Assembly (NCBI GenBank): GCA_013076295.1
Contig: RQOL01000718.1
Span: forward strand, 4,686,081-4,750,080
Direction: 5' to 3'
Source of the DNA: Sanderia malayensis
Taxonomy: Eukaryota; Cnidaria; Scyphozoa; Semaeostomeae; Pelagiidae
DNA: 64,000 nt
The notes under the pieces were generated by a model. The model was not told the DNA's origin. It ran no database searches and saw only the letters and a program-made list of their open reading frames with translations. The position numbers were made by a program, and so were the translations under genes. This document shows, piece by piece, positions 1-11,619 of the stretch (its first letter is position 1; the number at the start of each line of letters is the position of its first letter).

Positions 1-861
1 ACTGTTTATTTACACAGGAACTAAAGTTATATGGCTTTGGTTTTTTTGTTTTGTTGATTTTCCTCTGTTTTTGGACAGTTTTAGCCGAGATTGGTTTTGC
101 TGGAAAACACGAAATTTTCAAGCAACATGCGTGTGTTTTGCATTTGCGAAAATTAATTTTTAACCTGCCAAAACGTTGTTTTTTTCACCTAAATACTTTC
201 GATAAATGTTCGCCAAGCTATTAGCTTCATGTTGATATTTTCGTGGGGTGTGTAGGACAAAAATTGGCCACGTTAATTCAATTTGAAAGTTGGTGAATCG
301 TGTTTTAAATGCTATTTTTTTCAGGGGTTTGATTTCAGGGCTATTTTTGATCAACAAAATCATGTCTTGGACTTCAAAAATGTACAACTAAAATTGCGAA
401 AAGCATTTCAAATGCACCCAATTACTTTCGATACTTATTCGCCAAGGTATCAGCTTCATGTTGGTGTAATTTGAGTTAAAATGGACAAAGTTTGACCAAG
501 TTAGGGGAATTTTTATGTTTTTAAAGTTGGCTGATGAATAAATTTTTTCACGGCTTTTGTCTTGGGCTGAACTAAATACTCGCTTAAAATTCAAAACAAC
601 ACTGTTAAGAAATGTGAATATTTTTATCGGATTCGCTGTTTTCTTAGCTACAGTTTGATATAACTTTTATTAGAGAGTGAGTTTAAATTTTCCAAGACTG
701 ATTAAATTTTTGAAGGCAACTTTTTTTTTCAAACTTCAAATTGAAGCTATCAACCTTCGGCTTTCCGGGGGGCGGCAGGGTGGGCGCTGGGCGGTCGATT
801 GCCAGGGGGGGAGGATCCGACCTCCCACCTGTACTTTCTTTAGAAATGTTGCATCGTAGTA

Positions 862-1790
862 TGTATTGTAGGGTATGTATTGTAGGGTATTTATGGTAGG
901 GTATGTATTGTATGGTATTTATTGTAGGGTATGTATTGTAGGGTATGTATTGTAGGGTATGTTATGTAGGGTATGTGTTGTAGGGTATGTATTGTAGGGT
1001 ATTTATTGTAGGGTATGTATTGTAGGGTATTTATTGTAGGGTATGTTATGTAAAGTATGTATTGTAGGGTATGTATTGTAAGGTATTTATTGTAGGGTAT
1101 GTATTGTAGGGTATTTATTGTAGGGTATGTATTGTAAGGTATTTATTGTAGGGTATGTTATGTAGGGTATGTGTTGTAGGGTATGTATTGTAGGGTATGT
1201 ATTGTAAGGTATGTATGGTAGGGTATGTATTGTAGGGTATTTATTGTAGGGTATGTATTGTAAGGAATTTATGGTAGGGTATGTATTGTTGGGTATGTTA
1301 TGTAGGGTATGTATTGTAGGGTATGTATAGTAGGGTATGTTATGTAGGTATGTATTGTAGGTTATATATGTAGGGTATTTATTGTAGGGTATGTATTGTA
1401 GGGTATGTTATGTAGGGTATGTATTGTAGGGTATTTATTGTAGGGTATGTATTGTATGGTATTTATTGTAGGTATGTATTGTAGGGTATGTATTGTAGGG
1501 TATGTTATGTAGGGTATGTATTGTAGGGTATGTATTGTAGGGTATGTATTGTAGGGTATGTATTGTAGGGTATGTATTGTAGGGTATGTATTGTAGGGTA
1601 TGTTATGTAGGGTATTTATTGTAGGGTATGTATTGTAGGGTATGTATTGTAGGGTATGTTTTGTAGGGTATGTATTGTAGGTATGTATTGTAGGGTATGT
1701 ATTGTAGGGTATGTTATGTAGGGTATGTATTGTAGGGTATGTATTGTAGGGTATGTATTGTAGGGTATGTATGATAAGGTATGTATGTAT
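862..1790 (+). repeat. 13-14 bp minisatellite array in H0
   Basis: Head-to-tail units of TATGTATTGTAGGG with common variants TATTTATTGTAGGG and TATGTTATGTAGGG. Its first approximately 600 bp follows the same order of variants as the start of the H1 array (3692 onward), so the arrays were copied as blocks and not expanded independently. Confidence 0.95.
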
Positions 1791-2235
1791 GTATGTATGG
1801 GCATGAGCGGTAGCGAATGCAGCGCGCGAAGCACGCCCACCAGATTAAGCTTTCGTTACTTGACAGGCTCCGGGGAGGGAGCGAAGTGACCGAACCCAGC
1901 TCAGGTATGTATGTATGTATGTATGTATGTATGTATGTATGTATGTATGTATGTATGTATGTATGTATGGGCATGAGCGGGAGCGAATGCAGCGCGCGAA
2001 GCGCGCCAACCAGATTAAGCTTTGTTTACTTGACGGGCTCCGGGGAGGGAGCGAAGCGACCGAACCCGGCCCATGTATGTATGTATGTATGTATGTATGT
2101 ATGTATGTATGTATGCATGTATGTATGTATGGGCATGAGCGGCAGCGAATGCAGCGCCCGAAGCGCGCCTACCACATTAAACTTTTTGTACTTGAGGGGC
2201 TCCGGGAAGCGAGCGTAGTGAGTGCCCCCGGCTAG
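1791..2235 (+). repeat. (TATG)n plus GC-rich hairpin blocks, 3' end of H0
   Basis: Three copies of a block of about 105 bp starting GCATGAGCG, separated by (TATG)n. Each block contains GCGCGCGAAGCGCGC or a close variant, an inverted repeat with a GAA loop, and a shared AGATTAAGCTT or ACATTAAACTT segment. The last block carries the terminal hairpin (GGGGC ... GCCCC) just before CTAG. Confidence 0.88.
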
Positions 2236-3691
2236 TCTCTATTATATAATCTACGTCGACACGTGACCCGCCGACTCTAAACAATGCCCATTGTCTTTTG
2301 AACAATCGACGTTCGAAAAAACAATGGGATCAAAGGAGCGGGCGTTGCCACTCAAAGGCTTTTTTCCTGGGGGTCAATAAGGGTGCAAATTGGTATGGAA
2401 ATGATCGCTGCATTGTGCTGATGAAACTAAAGCTTTCCGCTAATTTCTAACCCCAGCGGTTCGGGAGTTATGGCCCATTTTGTGTTCCAACTTTCTAGAA
2501 AGTTCCGAGGACGGAGTTAATGAGATGCAAAACGAGCAGGGAGAAGCACGTGTTTTTTTATTTGAACGGGCGGCAAGTTGCTCGGCTTTAACCACGAATA
2601 CGTGCCGGAAATCAATTGTAAAGACGTGTCAATTGTTGTCAAGACCTGTGGAGACAATTGGTGGACAATTATTTCAAGGTATTTCCTTTATTGGATTGTT
2701 TTTGGCTTTAAATGGCACGAGTTTTGTTTTGTTTCACCTCACGTTTTTCTTTCGGCTCGAGGGCCTAACCAAAACACGAAGACAATTTTGATTTTCTCGG
2801 GTCGTTCTGGGCCGATTTTCTCCATTTAAACTTTCGATAACTGTTTATTTACACAGGAACTAAAGTTATATGGCTTTGGTTTTTTTGTTTTGTTGATTTT
2901 CCTCTGTTTTTGGACAGTTTTAGCCGAGATTGGTTTTGCTGGAAAACACGAAATTTTCAAGCAACACGCGTGTGTTTTGCATTTGCGAAAATTAATTTTT
3001 AACCTGCCAAAACTTTGTTTTTTTCAGCTAAATACTTTCGATAAATGTTCGCCAAGCTATTAGCTTCATGTTGATATTTTCGTGGGGTGTGTAGGACAAA
3101 AATTGGCCACGTTAATTCAATTTGAAAGTTGGTGAATCGTGTTTTAAATGCTATTTTTTTCACGGGTTTGATTTCAGGGCTATTTTTGATCAACAAAATC
3201 ATGTCTTGGACTTCAAAAATGTACAACTAAAATTGCGAAAAGCATTTCAAATGCACCCAATTACTTTCGATACTTATTCGCCAAGGTATCAGCTTCATGT
3301 TGGTGTAATTTGAGTTAAAATGGACAAAGTTTGACCAAGTTAGGGGAATTTTTATGTTTTTAAAGTTGGCTGATGAATAAATTTTTTCACGGCTTTTGTC
3401 TTGGGCTGCACTAAATACTCGCTTAAAATTCAAAACAACACTGTTAAGAAATGTGAATATTTTTATCGGATTCGCTGTTTTCTTAGCTACAGTTTGATAT
3501 AACTTTTATTAGAGAGTGAGTTTAAATTTTCCAAGACTGATTAAATTTTGAAGGCAACTTTTTTTTCAAACTTCAAATTGAAGCTATCAACCTTTGGCTT
3601 TCCGGGGGGCGGCAGGGTGGGCGCTGGGCGGTCGATTGCCAGGGGGGGAGGATCCGACCTCCCACCTGTACTTTCTTTAAAAATGTTGCAT

Positions 3692-6600
3692 CGTAGTATG
3701 TATTGTAGGGTATGTATTGTAGGGTATTTATGGTAGGGTATGTATTGTATGGTATTTATTGTAGGGTATGTATTGTAGGGTATGTATTGTAGGGTATGTT
3801 ATGTAGGGTATGTGTTGTAGGGTATGTATTGTAGGGTATTTATTGTAGGGTATGTATTGTAGGGTATTTATTGTAGGGTATGTTATGTAAAGTATGTATT
3901 GTAGGGTATGTATTGTAAGGTATTTATTGTAGGGTATGTATTGTAGGGTATTTATTGTAGGGTATGTATTGTAAGGTATTTATTGTAGGGTATGTTATGT
4001 AGGGTATGTGTTGTAGGGTATGTATTGTAGGGTATGTATTGTAAGGTATGTATGGTAGGGTATGTATTGTAGGGTATTTATTGTAGGGTATGTATTGTAA
4101 GGAATTTATGGTAGGGTATGTATTGTTGGGTATGTTATGTAGGGTATGTATTGTAGGGTATGTATAGTAGGGTATGTTATGTAGGTATGTATTGTAGGTT
4201 ATATATGTAGGGTATTTATTGTAGGGTATGTATTGTAGGGTATGTTATGTAGGGTATGTATTGTAGGGTATTTATTGTAGGGTATGTATTGTATGGTATT
4301 TATTGTAGGGTATGTATTCTAGGGTATGTATTGTTGGGTATGTTATGTAGGGTATGTATTGTAGGGTATGTATAGTAGGGTATGTTATGTAGGGTATGTA
4401 TTGTAGGGTATGTATTGTAGGGTATGTATTGTGGGGTATTTATTGTAGGGTATGTATTGTAGGGTATGTATTGTAGGGTATGTATTGTAGGGTATGTATT
4501 GTTGGGTATGTTATGTGGGGTATGTATTGTAAGGTATGTATTGTAGGGTATGTTATGTAGGGTATGTATTGTAGGGTATGTATTGTAAGGTATTTATTGT
4601 AGGGTATGTATTGTAGGGTATTTATTGTAGGGTATGTATTGTAAGGTATTTATTGTAGGGTATGTTATGTAGGGTATGTGTTGTAGGGTATGTATTGTAG
4701 GGTATGTATTGTAAGGTATGTATGGTAGGGTGTGTATTGTAGGGTATTTATTGTAGGGTATGTATTGTAAGGATTTTATGGTAGGGTATGTATTGTAGGG
4801 TATGTATTGTAGAGTATGTTATGTAGGGTATGTATTGTAGGGTATGTATTGTAGGGTATGCATTGTAAGCTATGTATTTTAGGGTATGTATTCTAAGGTA
4901 TGTATTGTAGGGTATGTATTGTACGGTATGTATTGTAAGGTATGTATTGTAGGGTATGTATTGTAGGGTATGTATGTAGGGTATGTATTGTAGGGTATGT
5001 ATTGTAGGGTATGTATTGTAGGGTATGTTATGTAGGGTATGTATTGTAGGGTATGTATTGTAAGGTATGTATGGTAGGGTATGTATTGTAGGGTATTTAT
5101 TGTAGGGTATGTATTGTATGGTATTTATTGTAGGGTATGTATTCTAGGGTATGTATTGTTGGGTATGTTATGTAGGGTATGTATTTTTAGGGTATGTATA
5201 GTAGGGTATGTTATGTAGGGTATGTATTGTAGGGTATATATGTAGGGTATGTATTGTAGGGTATGTATTGTAGGGTATTTATTGTAGGGTATGTATTGTA
5301 GGGTATGTATTGTAGGGTATGTATTCTAGGGTATTTATTGTAGGGTATTTATTGTAGGGTATGTATTGTATGGTATTTATTGTAGGCTATGTATTGTAGG
5401 GTATGTATTGTTGGGTATGTTATTTAGGGTATGTACTGTAAGGTATGTATTGTAGGGTATGTTATGTAGGGTATGTATTGTAGGGTATGTATTGTAAGGT
5501 ATTTATTGTAGGGTATGTATTGTAGGGTATTTATTGTAGGGTATGTATTGTAAGGTATTTATTGTAGGGTATGTTATGTAGGGTATGTGTTGTAGGGTAT
5601 GTATTGTAGGGTATGTATTGTAAGGTATGTATGGTAGGGTATGTATTGTAGGGTATTTATTGTAGGGTATGTATTGTAAGGAATTTATGGTAGGGTATGT
5701 ATTGTTGGGTATGTTATGTAGGGTATGTATTGTAGGGTATGTATAGTAGGGTATGTTATGTAGGTATGTATTGTAGGTTATATATGTAGGGTATTTATTG
5801 TAGGGTATGTATTGTAGGGTATTTATTGTAGGGTATGTATTGTATGGTATTTATTGTAGGGTATGTATTCTAGGGTATGTATTATTGGGTATGTTATGTA
5901 GGGTATGTATTGTAGGGTATGTATAGTAGGGTATGTTATGTAGGGTATGTATTGTAGGGTATATATGTAGGGTATGTATTGTAGGGTATGTATTGTAGGG
6001 TATTTATTGTAGGGTATTTATTGTAGGGTATGTATTGTATGGTATTTATTGTAGGCTATGTATTGTAGGGTATGTATTGTTGGGTATGTATTGTAGCGTA
6101 TGTATTGTAGGGTATTTTATGTAGGGTATGTATTGTAGGGCATGCATTGTAAGGTATGTATTTTAGGGTATGTATTCTAAGGTATGTATTGTAGGGTATG
6201 TATTGTAGGGTATGTATTGTAAGGTATGTATAGTAGGGTATGTATTGTAGGGTATGTATGTAGGGTATGTATTGTAGGGTATGTATTGTAGGGTATGTAT
6301 TGTAGGGTATGTTATGTAGGGTATGTATTGTAGGGTATGTATTGTAAGGTATGTATGGTAGGGTATGTATTGTAGGGTATTTATTTTAGGGTATGTATTG
6401 TAAGGAATTTATGGTAGGGTATGTATTTTAGGGTATGTATTGTAGAGTATGTTATGTAGGGTATGTGTTGTAGGGTATGTATTCTAAGGTATGTATTGTA
6501 AGGTATGTGTTGTAGGGTATGTCTTGTAGGGTATGTATTGTAGCGTATGTATTGTAGGGTATTTTATGTAGGGTATGTATTGTAGGGCATGCATTGTAAG

Positions 6601-7262
6601 GTATGTATTTTAGGGTATGTATTCTAAGGTATGTATTGTAGGGTATGTATTGTAGGGTATGTATTGTAAGGTATGTATAGTAGGGTATGTATTGTAGGGT
6701 ATGTATGTAGGGTATGTATTGTAGGGTATGTATTGTAGGGTATGTATTGTAGGGTATGTTATGTAGGGTATGTATTGTAGGGTATGTATTGTAAGGTATG
6801 TATGGTAGGGTATGTATTGTAGGGTATTTATTTTAGGGTATGTATTGTAAGGAATTTATGGTAGGGTATGTATTTTAGGGTATGTATTGTAGAGTATGTT
6901 ATGTAGGGTATGTGTTGTAGGGTATGTATTCTAAGGTATGTATTGTAAGGTATGTGTTGTAGGGTATGTCTTGTAGGGTATGTATTGTAGCGTATGTATT
7001 GTAGGGTATTTTATGTAGGGTATGTATTGTAGGGCATGCATTGTAAGGTATGTATTTTAGGGTATGTATTCTAAGGTATGTATTGTAGGGTATGTATTGT
7101 AGGGTATGTATTGTAAGGTATGTATAGTAGGGTATGTATTGTAGGGTATGTATGTAGGGTATGTATTGTAGGGTATGTATTGTAGGGTATGTATTGTAGG
7201 GTATGTTATGTAGGGTATGTATTGTAGGGTATTTATTGTAGGGTATGTATTGTAGGGTATGT
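3692..7262 (+). repeat. 13-14 bp minisatellite array in H1 with 447-bp higher-order repeat
   Basis: A 3.6-kb array of TATGTATTGTAGGG-type units. Near its 3' end a longer block recurs: the variant GGGCATGCATTGTAAGG occurs at about 6138, 6585 and 7032, a regular 447-bp period with the same order of variants between. This indicates unequal exchange or slippage of many units at once. Confidence 0.93.
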
Positions 7263-7613
7263 ATGTATGTATGGGCATGAGCGGGAGCGAATGCAGCGCG
7301 CGAAGCGCACCAACCAGATTAAGCTTTGTTTACTTGACGGGCTCATGTATGTATGTATGTATGTATGTATTTATGTATGTATGTATGTATGTATCTATGT
7401 ATGTTTGTATGTATGTATGTATGTATGTATGTATGTATGTATCTATGTATGTAGGTATGTAGGTATGTATGTATGTAGGTATGTATGTATGTATGTATGT
7501 ATGTATGGGCATGAGCGGGAGCGAATGCAGCGCGCGAAGCGCGCCAACCACATTAAACTTTTGTTGCTTGGGGGGCTCCGGGGAGGGAGCGTAGCGACCG
7601 GGCCCCCGGCTAG
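7263..7613 (+). repeat. (TATG)n plus GC-rich hairpin blocks, 3' end of H1
   Basis: Two GC blocks flank a (TATG)n tract of about 160 bp (7345-7506) with scattered variants. The first block is cut short after GACGGGCTC, where (ATGT)n begins. The second ends in the hairpin and CTAG. Confidence 0.88.
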
Positions 7614-8639
7614 TCTATATTTAATAAAATGTGATCACACGTGACCCGCCGACTCTGAACAATGACCTATTGTTTGGTGAACAGTCACCATTGTCTTTTG
7701 AACAATCGACGTTCGACCAAACAATGGGATCAAAGGAATCTCGTTGTAATCAAAAAGGCTTTTTTCCTGGGGGTCAATAAGGGTGCAAATTGGTATCAAA
7801 ATGATCGCTGCATTGTGCTGATGACAGTAAAGTATGTGGCTAATTTCTACTCCAAGCGGTTCGGGAGTTATGGCCCATTTTGTGTTCCGACTTTCTAGAA
7901 AGTTCCGAGGACCGAGTTAATGAGATGCAAAACGAGCAGGGAGAAGCACGTGTTTTTTTGTTTGAACGGGCGGCAAGTTGCTCGGGTTTAAGCGTGAATA
8001 CGTGCCGGAAATCAATTGTAAAGACGTGTCAATTGTTGTCAAGACATGTGGAGACAATTGGTGAACAATTATTTCAAGGTATTTCTTTTATTTAATTGTC
8101 TTTGGCTAAAAATAGCACGAGTTTTGTTTTGTTTCACCTCACGTTTTTCTTTCGGCTCGAGGGCCTAACCAAAACACGAAGACAATTTTGATTTTCTCGG
8201 GTCGTTCTGGGCCGATTTTTTTCATTTAAACTTTCGATAACTGTTTATTTACACAAGAACTAAAGTTATATGGCTTTGTTTTTTTTGTTTTGTCGAATTT
8301 TCCTCTGATTTTGGACACTTTTGGCCGAGTTTGGGTTTTGCTGCAAAACACGAAATTTTCAAGCAACACGCGTGTTTTCCATTCGCGAAAATTAAATTTT
8401 AAGCTGCCAAAACTTTGTTTTTCTCACCCAAATACTTTCGATAAATGTTCGCCAAGCTATTAGCTTCATTTTCATATTTTCGTGGGGCGTGTAGGACAAA
8501 AATTGGCACGTTAATTTAATTTGAAAGTTTTAGTGTCTGTAAAGTAGGTTGATGAATTCATTTTTTCACTTTCAGAAGAAGTGGCTTTTAGGGGGGGCGG
8601 CAGGGCAGGCGCTGGGTGGTCGCTTGCCAGGGGGGAAGT

Positions 8640-9258
8640 ATGGTAGGGTATGTATTGTAGGGTATGTTATGTAGGGTATGTATTGTAGGGTATGTTATGT
8701 AGGGTATGTATTGTAGGGTTTGTATTGTAGGGTACGTTATGTAGGGTATGTATTGTAGGGTATGTTACGTAGGGTATGTATTGTAGGGTATGTATTGTAG
8801 GGTATGTATTGTAAGGTATGTATTTTAAGGTATGTATTGTAAGGTATGTATCGTAGGGTATGTATTGTAGGGTATTCATTGTAGGGTATGTATTGTAGGG
8901 TATGTATTGTAGGGTATGTGTTGTAGGGTATGTATTGTAGGGTATGTATTGTAAGGTATGTATTTTAGGGTATTTATAGTAGGGCTTGTATTGTAGGGTA
9001 TGTATTGTAGGGTATGTATTGTAGGGTTTGTATAGTAGGGTATGTTATGTAGGGTATGTATTGTAGGGTATGTATTGTAGGGTATGTATTGTAGGGTATG
9101 TATTGTGGGGTTTGTATTGTAGGGTTTGTATTGTAGGGTATGTATTTTAGGGTATGTTATGTAGGGTATGTATTGTAGGGTATGTATTGTAGGGTATGTT
9201 ATGTAGGGTATGTATTGTAGGGTATGTATCGTAGGGTATGTATTGTAGGGTATGTATG
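8640..9258 (+). repeat. Short 13-14 bp minisatellite array in H2
   Basis: About 45 units of the TATGTATTGTAGGG family, including TTTGTATTGTAGGG variants not prominent in H1 and H3. It passes into (TATG)n at its 3' end. Confidence 0.93.
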
Positions 9259-10158
9259 TATGTATGGGCATGAGCGGTAGCGAATGCAGCGCGCGAAGTG
9301 CGCCCACCAGATTAAGCTTTTTTTACTTGACGGGCTCCGGGGAGGGAGCGAAGCGACCGAACCCGGCTCATGTATGTATGTATGTATGTATGTATGTATG
9401 TATGTATGTATATATGTATGTATGTATGTTTGTATGTATGTATGTATGTATGTATGTATGTAGGTATGTATGTATGTATGTATGTATGTATGGGCATGAG
9501 CGGCAGCGAATGCAGCGCGCGAAGCGCACCAACCAGATTAAGCTTTGTTTACTTGACGGGCTCCGGGGAGGGAGCGAAGCGACCGAACCCGGCCCATGTA
9601 TGTATGTATGTATGTATGTATGTATGTATGTATGTATGTATGTATGTATGTATGTATGTATGTATGTATGTATGTATGTATGTAGGTATGTATGTATGTA
9701 TGTATGTATGTATGGGCATGAGCGGCAGCGAATGCAGCGCACGAAGCGCACCAACCAGATTAAGCTTTGTTTACTTGACGGGCTCCGGGGAGGGAGCGAA
9801 GCGACCGAACCCGGCCCATGTATGTATGTATGTATGTATGTATGTATGTATGTATGTATGTATGTATGTATGTATGTATGTATGTATGTATGGGCATGAG
9901 CGGGAGCGAATGCAGTGCGCGAAGCGCGCCAACCAGATTAAGCTTTGTTTACTTCACGGGCTCCGGGGAGGAAGCGAAGCGACCGAACCCGGCCCATGTA
10001 TGTATGTATGTATGTATGTATGTATGTATGTATGTATGCATGTATGTATGTATGGGCATGAGCGGCAGCGAATGCAGCGCGCAAAGCGCGCCAACCACAT
10101 TAAACTTTTTGTACTTGAGGGGCTCCGGGAAGCGAGCGTAGTGAGTGCCCCCGGCTAG
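9259..10158 (+). repeat. Expanded (TATG)n plus GC-rich hairpin blocks, 3' end of H2
   Basis: Five GC blocks starting at about 9267, 9491, 9711, 9891 and 10052, each separated by (TATG)n. The middle blocks are nearly identical over about 105 bp, so the compound unit (block plus TATG tract, about 160-225 bp) has itself been tandemly amplified. Confidence 0.88.
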
Positions 10159-11619
10159 TCCTATATATATAATCTACGTCGACACGTGACCCCAACCCGC
10201 CAAACAATGCTCCATTGTCTCTCGAACAATCGACCTTCGACCGAACAATGGGATCAAAGGAATTTCGTTGTATCCATAAAGGCTTTTTTTTGGGCTGCAA
10301 ATAAGGGTGCAAATCGGTATAGAAATGATCGCTGCATTGTGCTGATGACAGTGTACTATTTGGCTAATTTCTAACCCCAGCGGTTCGGGAGTTATGGCCC
10401 ATTTTGTGTTCCGACTTTCTAGAAAGTTCCGAGGACGAAGTTAATGAGATGCAAAACGAGCAGGGAGAAGCAGGTGTTTTCGTAGTGAAACGGGCGGCAA
10501 GTTGCTTGGGTTTAACCGTGAATACGTGCCGGAAATCAATTGTAAAGATGTGTCAGTTGTTCTCAGGACCTGTGGAGACAATGTGTGGACAATCATCTCA
10601 AGGTATTTCCTTTATTTAATTGTTTTTGGCTGAAAATAGCACGAGTTTTGTTTCGTTTAACCTCACGTTTTTCTTTCGGCTCGAGGGCCTAACCAAAACA
10701 CGAAGACAATTTTGATTTTCTTGGGTTGTTCTTGGCCGATTTTCTCCATTTAAACTTTCGATAACTATTTATTTACACGATAACTAAAGTTTTCTGGGGT
10801 TGTTTTTATTGTTTTGTCGATTTTCCTCTGTTTTTGGACAGTTTTGGCCGAGTTTGGATTTTGCTGAAAAACACAAAATTTTCAAGCAACACTCGTGTGT
10901 TTTGCATTCGCCAAAATTAAATTTTAACCTTCCAAAATTTTGTTTTTTCACCCAAATACTTTCGATAAATGTTTGCCAAGCTATTAGCTTCATGTTGATA
11001 TTTTCGTGGGGTGTGTAGGACAAAAATTGGCCACGTTAATTTAATTTGAAAGTTGGTGAATCGTGTTTTAAATGCTATTCTTTTCACGGGTTTGATTTCA
11101 CGGCTATTTTTGATCAACAAAATCATGTCTTGGACTTCAAAAATGTACAACTAAAATTGCGAAAAGCATTTCGTATGCACCCAAGTACTTTCGATACATA
11201 TTCGCCAAGGTATTAGCTTCATGTTGATGTAATTTGAGTTCAAATGGACCAATTTTGACCAAGTTAGGGGAAATTTTGTGTTTTTAAAGTTGGCTGATTA
11301 ATAAATTTTTCCACGGCTTTTGTGTTGGACTGCACTAAATACTCTCTTAAAATTCAAAACAACACTGTTAAGAAATGTGAATATTTTTATCGGATTCGCT
11401 GTTTCCTCAGCTACAGTTTGATATAATTTTTATTACAGATTAAGTTTAAATTTTCCAGGATTGATTAAATTTTTGAAGGCAACTTTTTTTTTCAAACTTC
11501 ACACTGAAGCTATCAACCTTGGGCTTTCAGGGGGGCGGCAGGGTGGGCGCTGGGCGGTCGATTGCCAGGGGGGAGGATCCGACCTCCCAACTTTACTTTC
11601 TTTAGAAATGTTGCGTCGT

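Larger units (their letters stand above)
1..2235 (+). mobile_element. Non-autonomous Helitron unit H0 (3' part, cut by window start)
   Basis: This is the 3' part of the first unit of a head-to-tail array. Positions 1-860 match 2844-3690 of the next unit almost base for base. They are followed by a minisatellite, (ATGT)n and three GC-rich blocks. The unit ends in a GC hairpin and CTAG at 2232-2235, and the next base pair is TC, the start of the following unit. CTAG preceded by a hairpin is the Helitron 3' signature. No coding capacity is visible, so it would be mobilised in trans. Confidence 0.8.
2236..7613 (+). mobile_element. Non-autonomous Helitron unit H1 (complete, 5378 bp)
   Basis: The unit begins TCTCTATTATATAATCTACG directly after the CTAG of the previous unit and ends CCCCCGGCTAG at 7613. 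The unique module covers 2236-3695 and includes ACAAT/ATTGT motifs near 2280-2330, CACGTGAC near the 5' end, and a GC-rich stretch at 3600-3660. Then come a 3.6-kb minisatellite, a (TATG)n tract and two GC-rich hairpin blocks. It resembles H3 in both termini and in length. There is no protein-coding capacity; the long ORFs are translations of the tandem repeats. Confidence 0.85.
7614..10158 (+). mobile_element. Non-autonomous Helitron unit H2 (complete, 2545 bp)
   Basis: It starts TCTATATTTAATAAAATGTG and ends GTGCCCCCGGCTAG, immediately abutting units on both sides. The unique module (7614-8637) lacks roughly 430 bp present in its siblings: the sequence jumps near 8530-8600 to the GC-rich stretch. 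The minisatellite is short (8640-9258), but the (TATG)n plus GC-block region is expanded to five blocks. The 5' end matches H4; the 3' end matches H0. Confidence 0.85.

Noticed and set aside
283..594. Small ORFs in the unique Helitron module, repeated at 3122-3433
   Set aside because: They recur only because the module is duplicated, occur on both strands, and have no codon or family signal.
862..1790. Telomere-like TAGGG repeats
   Set aside because: The unit is 13-14 bp with internal TATGTATTG, lies inside bounded Helitron units, and shows no TTAGGG run.
1714..2235. Long ORFs of Tyr-Val-Cys-Met or Thr-Tyr-Ile-His repeats, also at 7259-7644, 9252-10158 and 15136-15505
   Set aside because: They are translations of (ATGT)n and the minisatellite in frames without stops. 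They are open on both strands and have no other coding sign.
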